In this document: positions 25,472-32,000 of the stretch, piece by piece
Layout of the letters: each line of letters starts with the position of its first letter
Numbering within the stretch: position 1 is the first letter of the stretch
Source: Trabulsiella odontotermitis
GTDB lineage: Bacteria; Pseudomonadota; Gammaproteobacteria; Enterobacterales; Enterobacteriaceae
Reading direction: 5' to 3'
DNA length: 32,000 bases
NCBI RefSeq assembly: GCF_001297775.1
Contig: NZ_LIFX01000020.1
Span: 1 to 32,000 of the forward strand
Program-made: the position numbers and the translations under genes
The notes under the pieces: model-generated
Database searches by the model: none
Told to the model about the DNA's origin: nothing
The model's input: the letters and a program-made list of their open reading frames with translations, nothing else

Positions 25472-25487
25472 TTGCATCTTCCATGCC
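25472..25487 (-). promoter_or_regulatory. Sigma-54 promoter of zraP
   Basis: On the minus strand TGGCAT-GGAAGA-TGCA has GG and GC separated by exactly 10 bases, the -24/-12 pattern of sigma-54. It lies 37 bases before the zraP start, with the ZraR dyads 54-102 bases further upstream. Confidence 0.88.
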
Positions 25488-25540
25488 AGGCGCAAAAACC
25501 CCGCAGAGACAGGGGCGTTCAAGGGAGAAGACAGACGCAA

Positions 25541-25557
25541 CGAGTAAAAATGACTCG
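25541..25557. promoter_or_regulatory. ZraR operator dyad 1
   Basis: CGAGT-AAAAATG-ACTCG is a palindrome with 5-bp arms and a 7-base centre. It forms one half of a larger inverted repeat with operator 2. It is placed as an upstream activator site for both divergent sigma-54 promoters. Binding by ZraR is inferred from the known E. coli zra system. Confidence 0.8.
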
Positions 25558-25572
25558 CCAGGGCATCGCAGG

Positions 25573-25589
25573 CGGGTCATTTTTACCCG
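25573..25589. promoter_or_regulatory. ZraR operator dyad 2
   Basis: CGGGT-CATTTTT-ACCCG has the same architecture as operator 1, with its centre an inverted copy (CATTTTT versus AAAAATG). The centres are 32 bases apart, about three helical turns. The shared form is CGRGT-N7-ACYCG. Confidence 0.8.
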
Positions 25590-25638
25590 GCAAAAGGGCC
25601 GGGATATGCCTGAAGACAAAGTTATCCGCCAGCAAAAG

Positions 25639-25654
25639 TGGCATGGTTTCTGCT
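25639..25654 (+). promoter_or_regulatory. Sigma-54 promoter of zraSR
   Basis: TGGCAT-GGTTTC-TGCT has GG (25640-25641) and GC (25652-25653) separated by 10 bases, a good -24/-12 element. It predicts a start near 25665, about 25 bases before the zraS ATG. It mirrors the zraP promoter on the other strand. Confidence 0.85.
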
Positions 25655-25689
25655 GCACAGGGGAGAACATCAATGTAAAGGAAGTATTC

Positions 25690-27081
25690 ATGAGCCTGAT
25701 GCGTTTACCGAAAGGATCGGCCGCCAGCTGGTTAAGCGGATTGCTGGCGGGCCTGACGCTGCTGCTGATTGGCCTGTTCTCAGTGCTGATTGTTCGCGAC
25801 TATGCGCGGGAAAATACCGCCGCACGGCAGAACCTGGAGGAAAAAGGGAGCGTATTAATCCGCGCGCTGGAGTCAGGGACGCGCGTCGGCATGGGCATGC
25901 GAATGCATCAAATGCAGCTACAGGCGCTGCTGGAAGAGATGGCCTGGCAGCCCGGCGTATTGTGGTTTGCGGTGACGGACGATGCGGGGCGGATCACCGC
26001 GCACAGCGATCCGCAACAGGTCGGTAAAACGCTGTATTCCGCCGCCACGATGCGCGAACTGAGTATCGGTGAGCAGGAGCGCTGGCGGCGGATCACCACA
26101 CCTGAACCGGCGCTGGAGATTTATCGGCAGTTTCGCCCGCAGAATCCCGCGGGCAGGCACCACATGCGCATGATGTCCCGACACGGCATGAGTGATGTTG
26201 TTGCCCGCGGGCCACAGGTGATTTTCATTGCCCTGGACACCAGCGAACTGGACGCGACGCTGGCGAGAGAGCGGCGAAACATGATCATCATGCTCTGCGC
26301 CGCAGGCGTGGTGCTGTTCGCCACGGTCTCCGCGCTGTTCTGGTTTCGACGTTATCAGCGCTCATGGCTGCTGTTGCAGGAGGCGAACAAACGCAAAGAG
26401 AAACTGACGGCGCTGGGGCATCTCGCGGCGGGCGTCGCGCATGAGATCCGTAATCCGCTCTCATCCATTAAGGGCATAGCGAAATATTTTGCCGAACGCG
26501 CGCCGTCAGACAGCGAATCTCACGCGCTGGCGCAGGTGATGGCGAAAGAGGCCGACAGGCTGAACCGGGTGGTGAGCGAGCTGCTGGAGCTGGTGCGTCC
26601 GCCGCATCTTTCCCTGCAAGCGGTTGACGTCAATGCGCTGATCACCCATTCGCTGCAACTGGTGAGTCAGGACGCGAAGAGCCGGGACATTGAGCTACAA
26701 TTTCACGCCCGCCCCGAACTGCGGCCGATTCAGGCCGATCCGGACAGGCTGACGCAAGTGCTGCTGAATCTGTATCTGAATGCGATTCAGGCGATCGGTC
26801 GCGACGGCACCCTTTCCATTGATGCCAGCGAGAGCGATGGCCAGCGGCTGAAAATCACGGTCAGCGACAGCGGGAAAGGGATCGCGCCGGAACAGCTGGA
26901 GGCGATTTTTACTCCCTATTTCACCACCAAAGCCGACGGTACCGGGCTTGGGCTGGCGGTGGTACAAAACATTATTGAACAGCACGGCGGGACGGTTCAG
27001 GTTGAAAGCATCGCAGGTGAAGGCGCCGTCTTTACGCTGTTTCTGCCGATGAACGCATCACAGAAGGACAGGCAAGGATGA
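25690..27081 (+). CDS. zraS: Sensor histidine kinase ZraS
   Basis: Inner-membrane sensor of the zinc-responsive envelope stress system that phosphorylates ZraR. It has 463 residues from the ATG at 25690, which follows AAGGAA. The frame is open further upstream to 25483, but that stretch runs through the promoter and operators and is not coding. Transmembrane segments are at about residues 15-36 and 198-219, enclosing a periplasmic sensor domain with Met/His-rich stretches (MGMGMRMHQMQ near 67-76, HHMRMMSRHGM near 157-167). His251 in GVAHEIRNPLSS is the phosphorylation site. The kinase boxes are NLYLNAIQA, DSGKGIAPEQ and GTGLGLAV. The stop overlaps the zraR start (ATGA). Confidence 0.95.
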   Translation: MSLMRLPKGSAASWLSGLLAGLTLLLIGLFSVLIVRDYARENTAARQNLEEKGSVLIRALESGTRVGMGMRMHQMQLQALLEEMAWQPGVLWFAVTDDAGRITAHSDPQQVGKTLYSAATMRELSIGEQERWRRITTPEPALEIYRQFRPQNPAGRHHMRMMSRHGMSDVVARGPQVIFIALDTSELDATLARERRNMIIMLCAAGVVLFATVSALFWFRRYQRSWLLLQEANKRKEKLTALGHLAAGVAHEIRNPLSSIKGIAKYFAERAPSDSESHALAQVMAKEADRLNRVVSELLELVRPPHLSLQAVDVNALITHSLQLVSQDAKSRDIELQFHARPELRPIQADPDRLTQVLLNLYLNAIQAIGRDGTLSIDASESDGQRLKITVSDSGKGIAPEQLEAIFTPYFTTKADGTGLGLAVVQNIIEQHGGTVQVESIAGEGAVFTLFLPMNASQKDRQG

Positions 27082-28412
27082 CTCGTACGAAGGTCAGTAT
27101 TCTCGTTGTTGATGATGACATCAGCCACTGCACGATATTACAGGCGCTGCTCCGGGGATGGGGGTACGACGTTGTGCTGTCGTACAACGGGCGGCAGGCG
27201 CTGGAACAGGTGCGGGAGCGTATTTTCGATCTTGTGCTGTGCGATATTCGGATGGCGGAAATGGATGGAATTGAAACGTTAAAAGAGATCAAAGCCTACA
27301 ATCCTGCGATTCCGATCCTGATCATGACCGCCTTCTCCAGCGTTGAAACTGCCGTGGAAGCGATTAAGTCCGGCGCGCTGGATTATCTGACGAAACCGCT
27401 GGATTTCGACCGCCTGGAGGAGACCATCGCCGGTGCGCTGGCCCATACGCATCAACCGTCGGTCACGTCGTCACCGGTTTCCGCCGTGCAATCTGGCATG
27501 GTAGGGCAGAGCCCGGCGATGCAGACGCTGTTAAATGAGATCGCGCTGGTGGCGCCTTCGGATGCCACAGTGCTGATTTGCGGCGAATCCGGTACCGGTA
27601 AAGAACTGGTCGCCAGAGCCTTACACGCCAGCAGCGGGCGCCGGGATAAGCCACTGGTGATCTTTAACTGCGCCGCGCTGAATGAATCATTACTGGAATC
27701 AGAACTGTTCGGTCACGAGAAGGGCGCGTTTACCGGCGCGGATAAACGTCGTGAAGGCCGTTTTGAGGAAGCGCAGGGCGGCACCCTGTTTCTGGATGAA
27801 ATCGGCGATATCTCCCCGTTAATGCAGGTCCGGCTGCTACGGGCCATTCAGGAGCGCGAAGTGCAGCGCGTCGGCAGTAACAAAACGATCGCCATCGACG
27901 CCAGGCTGATTGCCGCAACGCACCGCAATCTGGCGGAAGAGGTGGCCGCGGGGCGTTTCCGCCAGGATCTTTACTATCGCCTGAACGTTGTGACCATTGA
28001 GATGCCTCCGCTGCGCCAGCGCCGGGAAGATATCCCGCTGCTGGCCGAACACTTCCTGCAACGCTACGGCGAGCGAAACCGTAAAACAGTCAAAGGTTTT
28101 ACGCCGCAGGCAATGGATTTGCTGATCCACTATTCCTGGCCGGGAAACATTCGTGAACTGGAAAACGCCGTTGAGCGTGCGGTGGTGTTATTAACCGGCG
28201 AGTATATTTCAGAAAGAGAACTGCCGCTGTCGATTGCCAGCACCGTCGTGCCGGAGGCCGATGACACCGAAGAAACCGCGATTCAACCGCTGGTGGAAGT
28301 GGAAAAAGAGGTGATTCTGGCGGCGCTGGAAAAAACGGGCGGCAACAAAACTGAAGCCGCCCGTCAGTTGGGGATCACGCGTAAAACGCTGCTGGCAAAA
28401 CTAAGCCGCTAG
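27078..28412 (+). CDS. zraR: Sigma-54-dependent response regulator ZraR
   Basis: NtrC-type activator that, once phosphorylated by ZraS, drives sigma-54 transcription of zraP and zraSR. It has 444 residues, against about 441 in E. coli. The receiver domain covers residues 1-120, with phospho-acceptor Asp56 (LVLCDIRM). The AAA+ domain (about 145-380) has Walker A GESGTGKE, the sigma-54-contacting loop GAFTGA, Walker [12 protein letters not shown] and arginine-finger region [12 protein letters not shown]. The C-terminal Fis-type helix-turn-helix is [15 protein letters not shown]. The stop codon TAG shares its bases with the stop of purD on the other strand (CTAG, 28409-28412). Confidence 0.97.
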   Translation: MTRTKVSILVVDDDISHCTILQALLRGWGYDVVLSYNGRQALEQVRERIFDLVLCDIRMAEMDGIETLKEIKAYNPAIPILIMTAFSSVETAVEAIKSGALDYLTKPLDFDRLEETIAGALAHTHQPSVTSSPVSAVQSGMVGQSPAMQTLLNEIALVAPSDATVLICGESGTGKELVARALHASSGRRDKPLVIFNCAALNESLLESELFGHEKGAFTGADKRREGRFEEAQGGTLFLDEIGDISPLMQVRLLRAIQEREVQRVGSNKTIAIDARLIAATHRNLAEEVAAGRFRQDLYYRLNVVTIEMPPLRQRREDIPLLAEHFLQRYGERNRKTVKGFTPQAMDLLIHYSWPGNIRELENAVERAVVLLTGEYISERELPLSIASTVVPEADDTEETAIQPLVEVEKEVILAALEKTGGNKTEAARQLGITRKTLLAKLSR

Positions 28413-29698
28413 TTCTTCTCGCGTGCAATGGCACGATAGCCGATGTCGTTACGGTAGAAACTGCCGTCCCAGTGGATATCGTGCAGTAATTCATAAGCTC
28501 TTTTCTGCGCCTGCGCTACCGTCTCGCCGAGTGCCGTCACGCACAGTACGCGTCCGCCACTGGTCAGCACCTGATCGTCATCAGAGAGGCGGGTGCCCGC
28601 GTGGAAGACTTTACCGTCAGCAACCTCTTCCAGCGGCAGGCCGTGAATGATGTCGCCCGTGCGATAGCTGCCCGGATAACCACCGGCAGCGACCACCACG
28701 CCAAGCGAGGCGCGCGGATCCCAGCGTGAGGTTTTCGTATCCAGTTTGCCGTCACACGCTGCCAGACACAGTTCTACCAGATCAGATTGCAGACGCAGCA
28801 TGATTGGCTGAGTTTCCGGGTCGCCGAAACGGCAGTTGAATTCAATCACCTTCGGGTTGCCCTGCTTGTCGATCATCAGACCCGCATAGAGAAAACCGGT
28901 GTAAGTATTGCCTTCCGCCGCCATGCCGCGCACGGTTGGCCATATGATGCGCTCCATCGTGCGCTGGTGGACCTCGTCGGTCACCACTGGCGCAGGCGAG
29001 TAAGCGCCCATACCGCCGGTATTCGGTCCGGTATCGCCGTTACCCACGCGTTTGTGATCCTGGCTGGTGGCCATCGGCAGCACATTCTCACCGTCCACCA
29101 TCACAATGAAGCTGGCTTCTTCGCCATCGAGGAATTCTTCGATAACGATGCGGTGCCCGGCGTCGCCAAACGCATTGCCTGCCAGCATATCGTTGACTGC
29201 GGCTTCCGCCTCTTCCAGCGTCATCGCCACGATCACCCCTTTGCCCGCTGCCAGACCGTCTGCTTTGATGACGATTGGCGCGCCTTTTTCACGCAGGTAA
29301 GCCAGTGCAGGCTCCACTTCCGTGAAGTTCTGGTATTCCGCCGTGGGGATATTATGACGAGCGAGGAAATCCTTCGTGAACGCTTTTGAGCCTTCCAGTT
29401 GCGCGGCGCCTTCGGTCGGGCCAAAAATCGTCAGACCAGCGGCGCGAAACGCATCCACCACACCAATCACCAGTGGCGCTTCCGGGCCGACGATGGTCAG
29501 GCCGATTTTTTCGTTCTGCGCAAAGCTCAGCAGCGCCGGGATATCCGTCGCGCTGATGGCGACGTTTTGCAGCGCAGGCTCCAGTGCGGTGCCTGCATTG
29601 CCCGGGGCGACATACACGGTGTCAACCAGAGGCGACTGCGCGGCTTTCCACGCCAGCGCGTGTTCGCGCCCGCCGTTTCCGATGATTAATACTTTCAT
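28409..29698 (-). CDS. purD: Phosphoribosylamine-glycine ligase
   Basis: ATP-grasp enzyme that makes glycinamide ribonucleotide, the second step of purine synthesis. It has 429 residues, as in E. coli. The N-terminal motif GNGGREHALAWK and the ATP-grasp segments IVIKADGLAAGKGVIVA and EFNCRFGDPETQ (metal site) are intact. It starts 15 bases after purH and forms the purHD operon, so it depends on the PurR-controlled promoter upstream of purH. No U-tract terminator follows, and its end overlaps the converging zraR stop by four bases. Confidence 0.98.
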   Translation of the reverse strand: MKVLIIGNGGREHALAWKAAQSPLVDTVYVAPGNAGTALEPALQNVAISATDIPALLSFAQNEKIGLTIVGPEAPLVIGVVDAFRAAGLTIFGPTEGAAQLEGSKAFTKDFLARHNIPTAEYQNFTEVEPALAYLREKGAPIVIKADGLAAGKGVIVAMTLEEAEAAVNDMLAGNAFGDAGHRIVIEEFLDGEEASFIVMVDGENVLPMATSQDHKRVGNGDTGPNTGGMGAYSPAPVVTDEVHQRTMERIIWPTVRGMAAEGNTYTGFLYAGLMIDKQGNPKVIEFNCRFGDPETQPIMLRLQSDLVELCLAACDGKLDTKTSRWDPRASLGVVVAAGGYPGSYRTGDIIHGLPLEEVADGKVFHAGTRLSDDDQVLTSGGRVLCVTALGETVAQAQKRAYELLHDIHWDGSFYRNDIGYRAIAREKN

Positions 29699-29713
29699 TC
29701 TCTGCTCCGTGGA

Positions 29714-31303
29714 TTAATGGCGGAAGTGGCGCATGTCGGTGAAGATCATCGCGATACCATGTTCATCGGCGGCGGCGATCACTTCGTCATCACGAATGGA
29801 ACCGCCCGGCTGGATAACGCAGGTGATGCCGACAGCCGCTGCGGCATCAATACCATCACGGAACGGGAAGAATGCATCCGACGCCATCGCTGACCCTTTC
29901 ACTTCCAGCCCTTCGTCTCCGGCTTTAATGCCTGCAATTTTAGCTGAATAAACGCGGCTCATCTGGCCCGCGCCAATGCCGATAGTCATATTCTCTTTCG
30001 CATAGACGATGGCGTTAGATTTAACGAATTTCGCTACTTTCCAGCAGAACAGCGCATCACGCAGCTCCTGGGCGGTCGGCTGACGTTTGGTCACCACGCG
30101 CAGGTCGGCTTCGGTTACCATGCCCAGATCCCGGTCCTGAACCAGCAAACCGCCGTTGACGCGTTTGAAATCCAGACCCGCCTCGCGCGCTGCCCACTCA
30201 CCGCAGGTCAGGACGCGGACGTTCTGTTTTGCGGCGGTGATTTTAAGGGCTTCCAGAGAGGCCGTTGGAGCGATTATCACTTCGACGAACTGACGGGAGA
30301 TAATGGCCTGCGCGGTTTCCGCATCCAGCTCGCGGTTGAACGCAATGATGCCGCCAAACGCTGAGGTCGGGTCGGTTTTATAGGCACGATCGTAGGCGTC
30401 CAGAATGGAATCACTGACGGCGACACCGCACGGGTTTGCATGTTTCACAATCACACACGCCGGTTCGCTGAACGCTTTCACACATTCCAGCGCGGCATCC
30501 GTGTCGGCGATGTTGTTATACGAGAGCGCTTTGCCCTGCAACTGTTGCGCTGTCGCCACAGACGCTTCTTTCACATTCTCTTCTATATAGAAGGCGGCCT
30601 GCTGATGGCTGTTCTCGCCATAGCGCATATCCTGCTTCTTAATGAAGTTCAGATTGAGGGTACGCGGGAAGCGGCCGGACGGGGCGTCGGTGTCGCCGTG
30701 GTAAGCCGGCACCAGGCTGCCGAAGTAGTTGGCGATCATGCTGTCGTAAGCGGCAGTGTGCTCGAAGGCTTTAATCGCCAGGTCGAAACGGGTCGCGAGG
30801 GTGAGAGAACCTTCGTTGGCATCCATCTCTTTAATAATGGCGCTGTAGTCGCTGCTTTTCACCACGATGGCGACATCTTTATGGTTTTTGGCCGCGGAGC
30901 GCACCATCGTCGGGCCGCCGATATCGATATTCTCCACCGCGTCTTCCAGCGTACAGCCTTCACGCGCGACGGTCTGGGCGAAGGGGTAAAGGTTAACGAC
31001 GACCATATCAATCGGAGAAATGGCGTGCTGCGCCATGATGTCGTCATCCTGACCGCGACGACCCAGGATGCCACCATGAACTTTCGGGTGCAGGGTTTTA
31101 ACGCGTCCATCCATCATTTCCGGAAAACCGGTGTAGTCAGAGACTTCAGTCACCGGTAGGCCTTTCTCTGCCAGCAGGCGCGCGGTGCCGCCGGTGGACA
31201 GTAGCTCCACACCACGAGTGGAAAGTGCCTGTGCGAATTCGACGATACCGGCCTTGTCAGAAACACTGAGCAGAGCGCGGCGGACTGGACGACGTTGTTG
31301 CAT
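29714..31303 (-). CDS. purH: Bifunctional AICAR formyltransferase / IMP cyclohydrolase
   Basis: Carries out the last two steps of IMP synthesis. It has 529 residues, as in E. coli. The N-terminal MGS-like domain (about 1-199) is the cyclohydrolase, with [16 protein letters not shown] and [14 protein letters not shown]. The C-terminal domain is the transformylase, with the KHANPCG motif at residues 287-293 (Lys287, His288). The frame is open to 31369, but the conserved start [17 protein letters not shown] is at 31303. The 66 extra bases would add an unrelated N terminus. Its AICAR product also links to histidine and thiamin metabolism. Confidence 0.98.
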   Translation of the reverse strand: MQQRRPVRRALLSVSDKAGIVEFAQALSTRGVELLSTGGTARLLAEKGLPVTEVSDYTGFPEMMDGRVKTLHPKVHGGILGRRGQDDDIMAQHAISPIDMVVVNLYPFAQTVAREGCTLEDAVENIDIGGPTMVRSAAKNHKDVAIVVKSSDYSAIIKEMDANEGSLTLATRFDLAIKAFEHTAAYDSMIANYFGSLVPAYHGDTDAPSGRFPRTLNLNFIKKQDMRYGENSHQQAAFYIEENVKEASVATAQQLQGKALSYNNIADTDAALECVKAFSEPACVIVKHANPCGVAVSDSILDAYDRAYKTDPTSAFGGIIAFNRELDAETAQAIISRQFVEVIIAPTASLEALKITAAKQNVRVLTCGEWAAREAGLDFKRVNGGLLVQDRDLGMVTEADLRVVTKRQPTAQELRDALFCWKVAKFVKSNAIVYAKENMTIGIGAGQMSRVYSAKIAGIKAGDEGLEVKGSAMASDAFFPFRDGIDAAAAVGITCVIQPGGSIRDDEVIAAADEHGIAMIFTDMRHFRH

Positions 31304-31407
31304 GGTATAAATCCCCAGGATTTGAACATTACAGAGAGCGTTAGGTGAATTTTCCATAAAAAAACTCAACTAACGCGCCTGACCAGGCATCTTTCGTTTA
31401 GCGCGGC

Positions 31408-31413
31408 ATTGTA
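31408..31413 (-). promoter_or_regulatory. -10 element of the purHD promoter
   Basis: TACAAT on the minus strand lies directly next to the PurR box, which covers the region where the -35 would be. The -35 itself is poor (about GAGCGT at a 17-base spacing). The predicted leader to purH is roughly 100 bases. Confidence 0.65.
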
Positions 31414-31429
31414 ACGAAAACGTTTGCGC
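31414..31429. promoter_or_regulatory. PurR operator (PUR box)
   Basis: Read on the minus strand, GCGCAAACGTTTTCGT matches the PurR consensus ACGCAAACGTTTNCNT at all but the first base. It covers the spacer/-35 area of the purHD promoter, so the purine repressor bound here would block RNA polymerase. Confidence 0.92.
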
Positions 31430-31461
31430 GACGCTCGCGAATTTTCATTTTTTCTCGGCGT

Positions 31462-31470
31462 TGTGGATAA
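31462..31470. promoter_or_regulatory. Perfect 9-base DnaA box
   Basis: TGTGGATAA, the complement of the consensus DnaA box TTATCCACA, lies between the purHD promoter and rRNA P1. A single 9-mer can occur by chance in a window of this size. Confidence 0.45.
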
Positions 31471-31546
31471 GTTTGTGTGTAAACAGGTATAACCCGGGGT
31501 TTTGCTGGGGAATGCAGCAATCAGTCATTTTTGTGTCATTTTTCTG

Positions 31547-31574
31547 TTGCGGGCTGCAGAGAACTCCCTATAAT
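31547..31574 (+). promoter_or_regulatory. rRNA promoter P1
   Basis: TTGCGG (31547-31552), a 16-base spacer and a perfect TATAAT (31569-31574) are followed by the GC-rich discriminator GCGCCTCC typical of stringently controlled rrn P1 promoters. The AT-rich bases just upstream (31527-31546) would serve as an UP element. Confidence 0.93.
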
Positions 31575-31654
31575 GCGCCTCCATCGACACGGCGCTTGTG
31601 AACAACATCACACAGCGACGAGACGTCGGAAGAGAAAAACGCTGAAATTCAGGG

Positions 31655-31682
31655 TTGACTCTGAAAGAGGAAAGCGTAATAT
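31655..31682 (+). promoter_or_regulatory. rRNA promoter P2
   Basis: TTGACT (31655-31660), a 16-base spacer and TAATAT (31677-31682) lie 108 bases downstream of P1, the normal P1-P2 distance in enterobacterial rrn operons. Confidence 0.92.
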
Positions 31683-31722
31683 ACGCCACCTCGCGACAGT
31701 GCGCTGTAAGCCGCGTCGCAAC

Positions 31723-31735
31723 TGCTCTTTAACAA
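31723..31735 (+). promoter_or_regulatory. boxA antitermination element of the rrn leader
   Basis: TGCTCTTTAACAA is the rrn boxA bound by NusB-S10 (with NusA and NusG) to prevent Rho termination in the untranslated rRNA transcript. A boxC-like CTGTGTGGG follows at about 31750. Confidence 0.92.
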
Positions 31736-31867
31736 TTTATCAGACAATCTGTGTGGGCACTCGGAGTGACATGGATTCTTAACGTCTTCGGACGAAAAAT
31801 GAATACCAAGTCTCAAAGAGTGAACACGTAATTCATTACGAAGTTTAATTCTTAGAGCATCAAACTT

Positions 31868-32000
31868 GAATTGAAGAGTTTGATCATGGCTCAGATTGAA
31901 CGCTGGCGGCAGGCCTAACACATGCAAGTCGAGCGGCAGCGGGGGAAAGCTTGCTTTCCCGCCGGCGAGCGGCGGACGGGTGAGTAATGTCTGGGAAACT
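31868..32000 (+). rRNA. rrs: 16S ribosomal RNA (5' part, cut by window end)
   Basis: The conserved start TTGAAGAGTTTGATCATGGCTCAG (31871 onward) is followed by ATTGAACGCTGGCGGCAGGCCTAACACATGCAAGTCGA. The mature 5' end is taken at 31868 by comparison with E. coli 16S (AAATTGAAG; here GAATTGAAG). The V1 helix reads GGGGGAAAGCTTGCTTTCCCGCC and then CGAGCGGCGGACGGGTGAGTAATG. It resembles Enterobacter-type rather than E. coli V1 sequences. By position next to purH it corresponds to the rrnE operon of E. coli. Confidence 0.97.

Larger units (their letters stand above)
31304..31867. other. purH-rrs intergenic region (no protein gene)
   Basis: These 564 bases hold no protein gene I can support. In order they contain the purHD promoter and PurR box (31408-31429), a DnaA-box match (31462-31470), AT-rich sequence upstream of rRNA P1 (about 31510-31546), promoters P1 and P2, the antitermination leader and the 5' spacer that forms the 16S processing stem. 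Confidence 0.85.

Noticed and set aside
25483-25689. N-terminal extension of the zraS frame
   Set aside because: It runs through the ZraR dyads and the sigma-54 promoter; the ATG at 25690 has a ribosome binding site and gives the known N terminus.
31304-31369. Upstream extension of purH by 22 codons
   Set aside because: The conserved protein begins at 31303; the extension is unlike PurH and lies in the leader.
31531-31782. Small open frames over the rRNA promoters and leader
   Set aside because: The region is clearly rrn P1, P2 and the antitermination leader.

Overview
The window is a stretch of an enterobacterial chromosome (family Enterobacteriaceae). The proteins are very close to Escherichia coli K-12 homologues as I remember them, and the gene order tufB-secE-nusG-rplKAJL-rpoBC ... 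thiCEFSGH-rsd-nudC-hemE-nfi-yjaG-hupA-yjaH-zraP/zraSR-purHD-rrs is that of the rpoB to rrn segment of E. coli and Salmonella. It is not E. coli itself. The 16S V1 helix (near 31937-31963) differs, a two-gene PTS operon lies between rpoC and thiH, and several proteins differ slightly in length (L7/L12 has two extra residues, Rsd a longer tail). I would place it near Enterobacter, Citrobacter, Kosakonia or Klebsiella but cannot name the genus from what is visible.

Layout. 1-13462: translation and transcription core on the + strand, comprising the end of tufB, secE-nusG, the two ribosomal protein units with their promoters and autoregulatory leaders, the rplL-rpoB attenuator and RNase III stem, rpoB, rpoC and a strong bidirectional terminator. 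13487-14413: a minus-strand PTS pair (IIB, IIA) without a IIC permease, preceded by a CRP-like site and a LacI-family-like operator. 14414-19968: the minus-strand thiamin operon thiCEFSGH, with overlapping or nearly touching genes and a TPP riboswitch in its leader. 20018-24986: rsd (minus) diverging from nudC, followed by hemE, nfi, yjaG, hupA and yjaH. 24989-28412: the zinc/envelope-stress module, with zraP divergent from zraSR around two dyad operators and two back-to-back sigma-54 promoters. 28409-31429: purHD (minus) with a PurR box. 31455-32000: rRNA promoters P1 and P2, antitermination boxA and the start of 16S rRNA.

The genes work together as housekeeping blocks. They cover RNA polymerase, protein synthesis and secretion, thiamin synthesis, sigma-70 control (Rsd), RNA decapping (NudC), haem, DNA repair (Nfi), nucleoid structure (HU), envelope zinc stress (ZraPSR) and the last steps of IMP synthesis (PurHD).

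Nearly everything is conserved core genome. The only clear accessory element is the orphan PTS pair and its regulatory region. I found no mobile element, CRISPR array, phage gene or convincing new system. The remaining findings concern regulatory architecture and small deviations.
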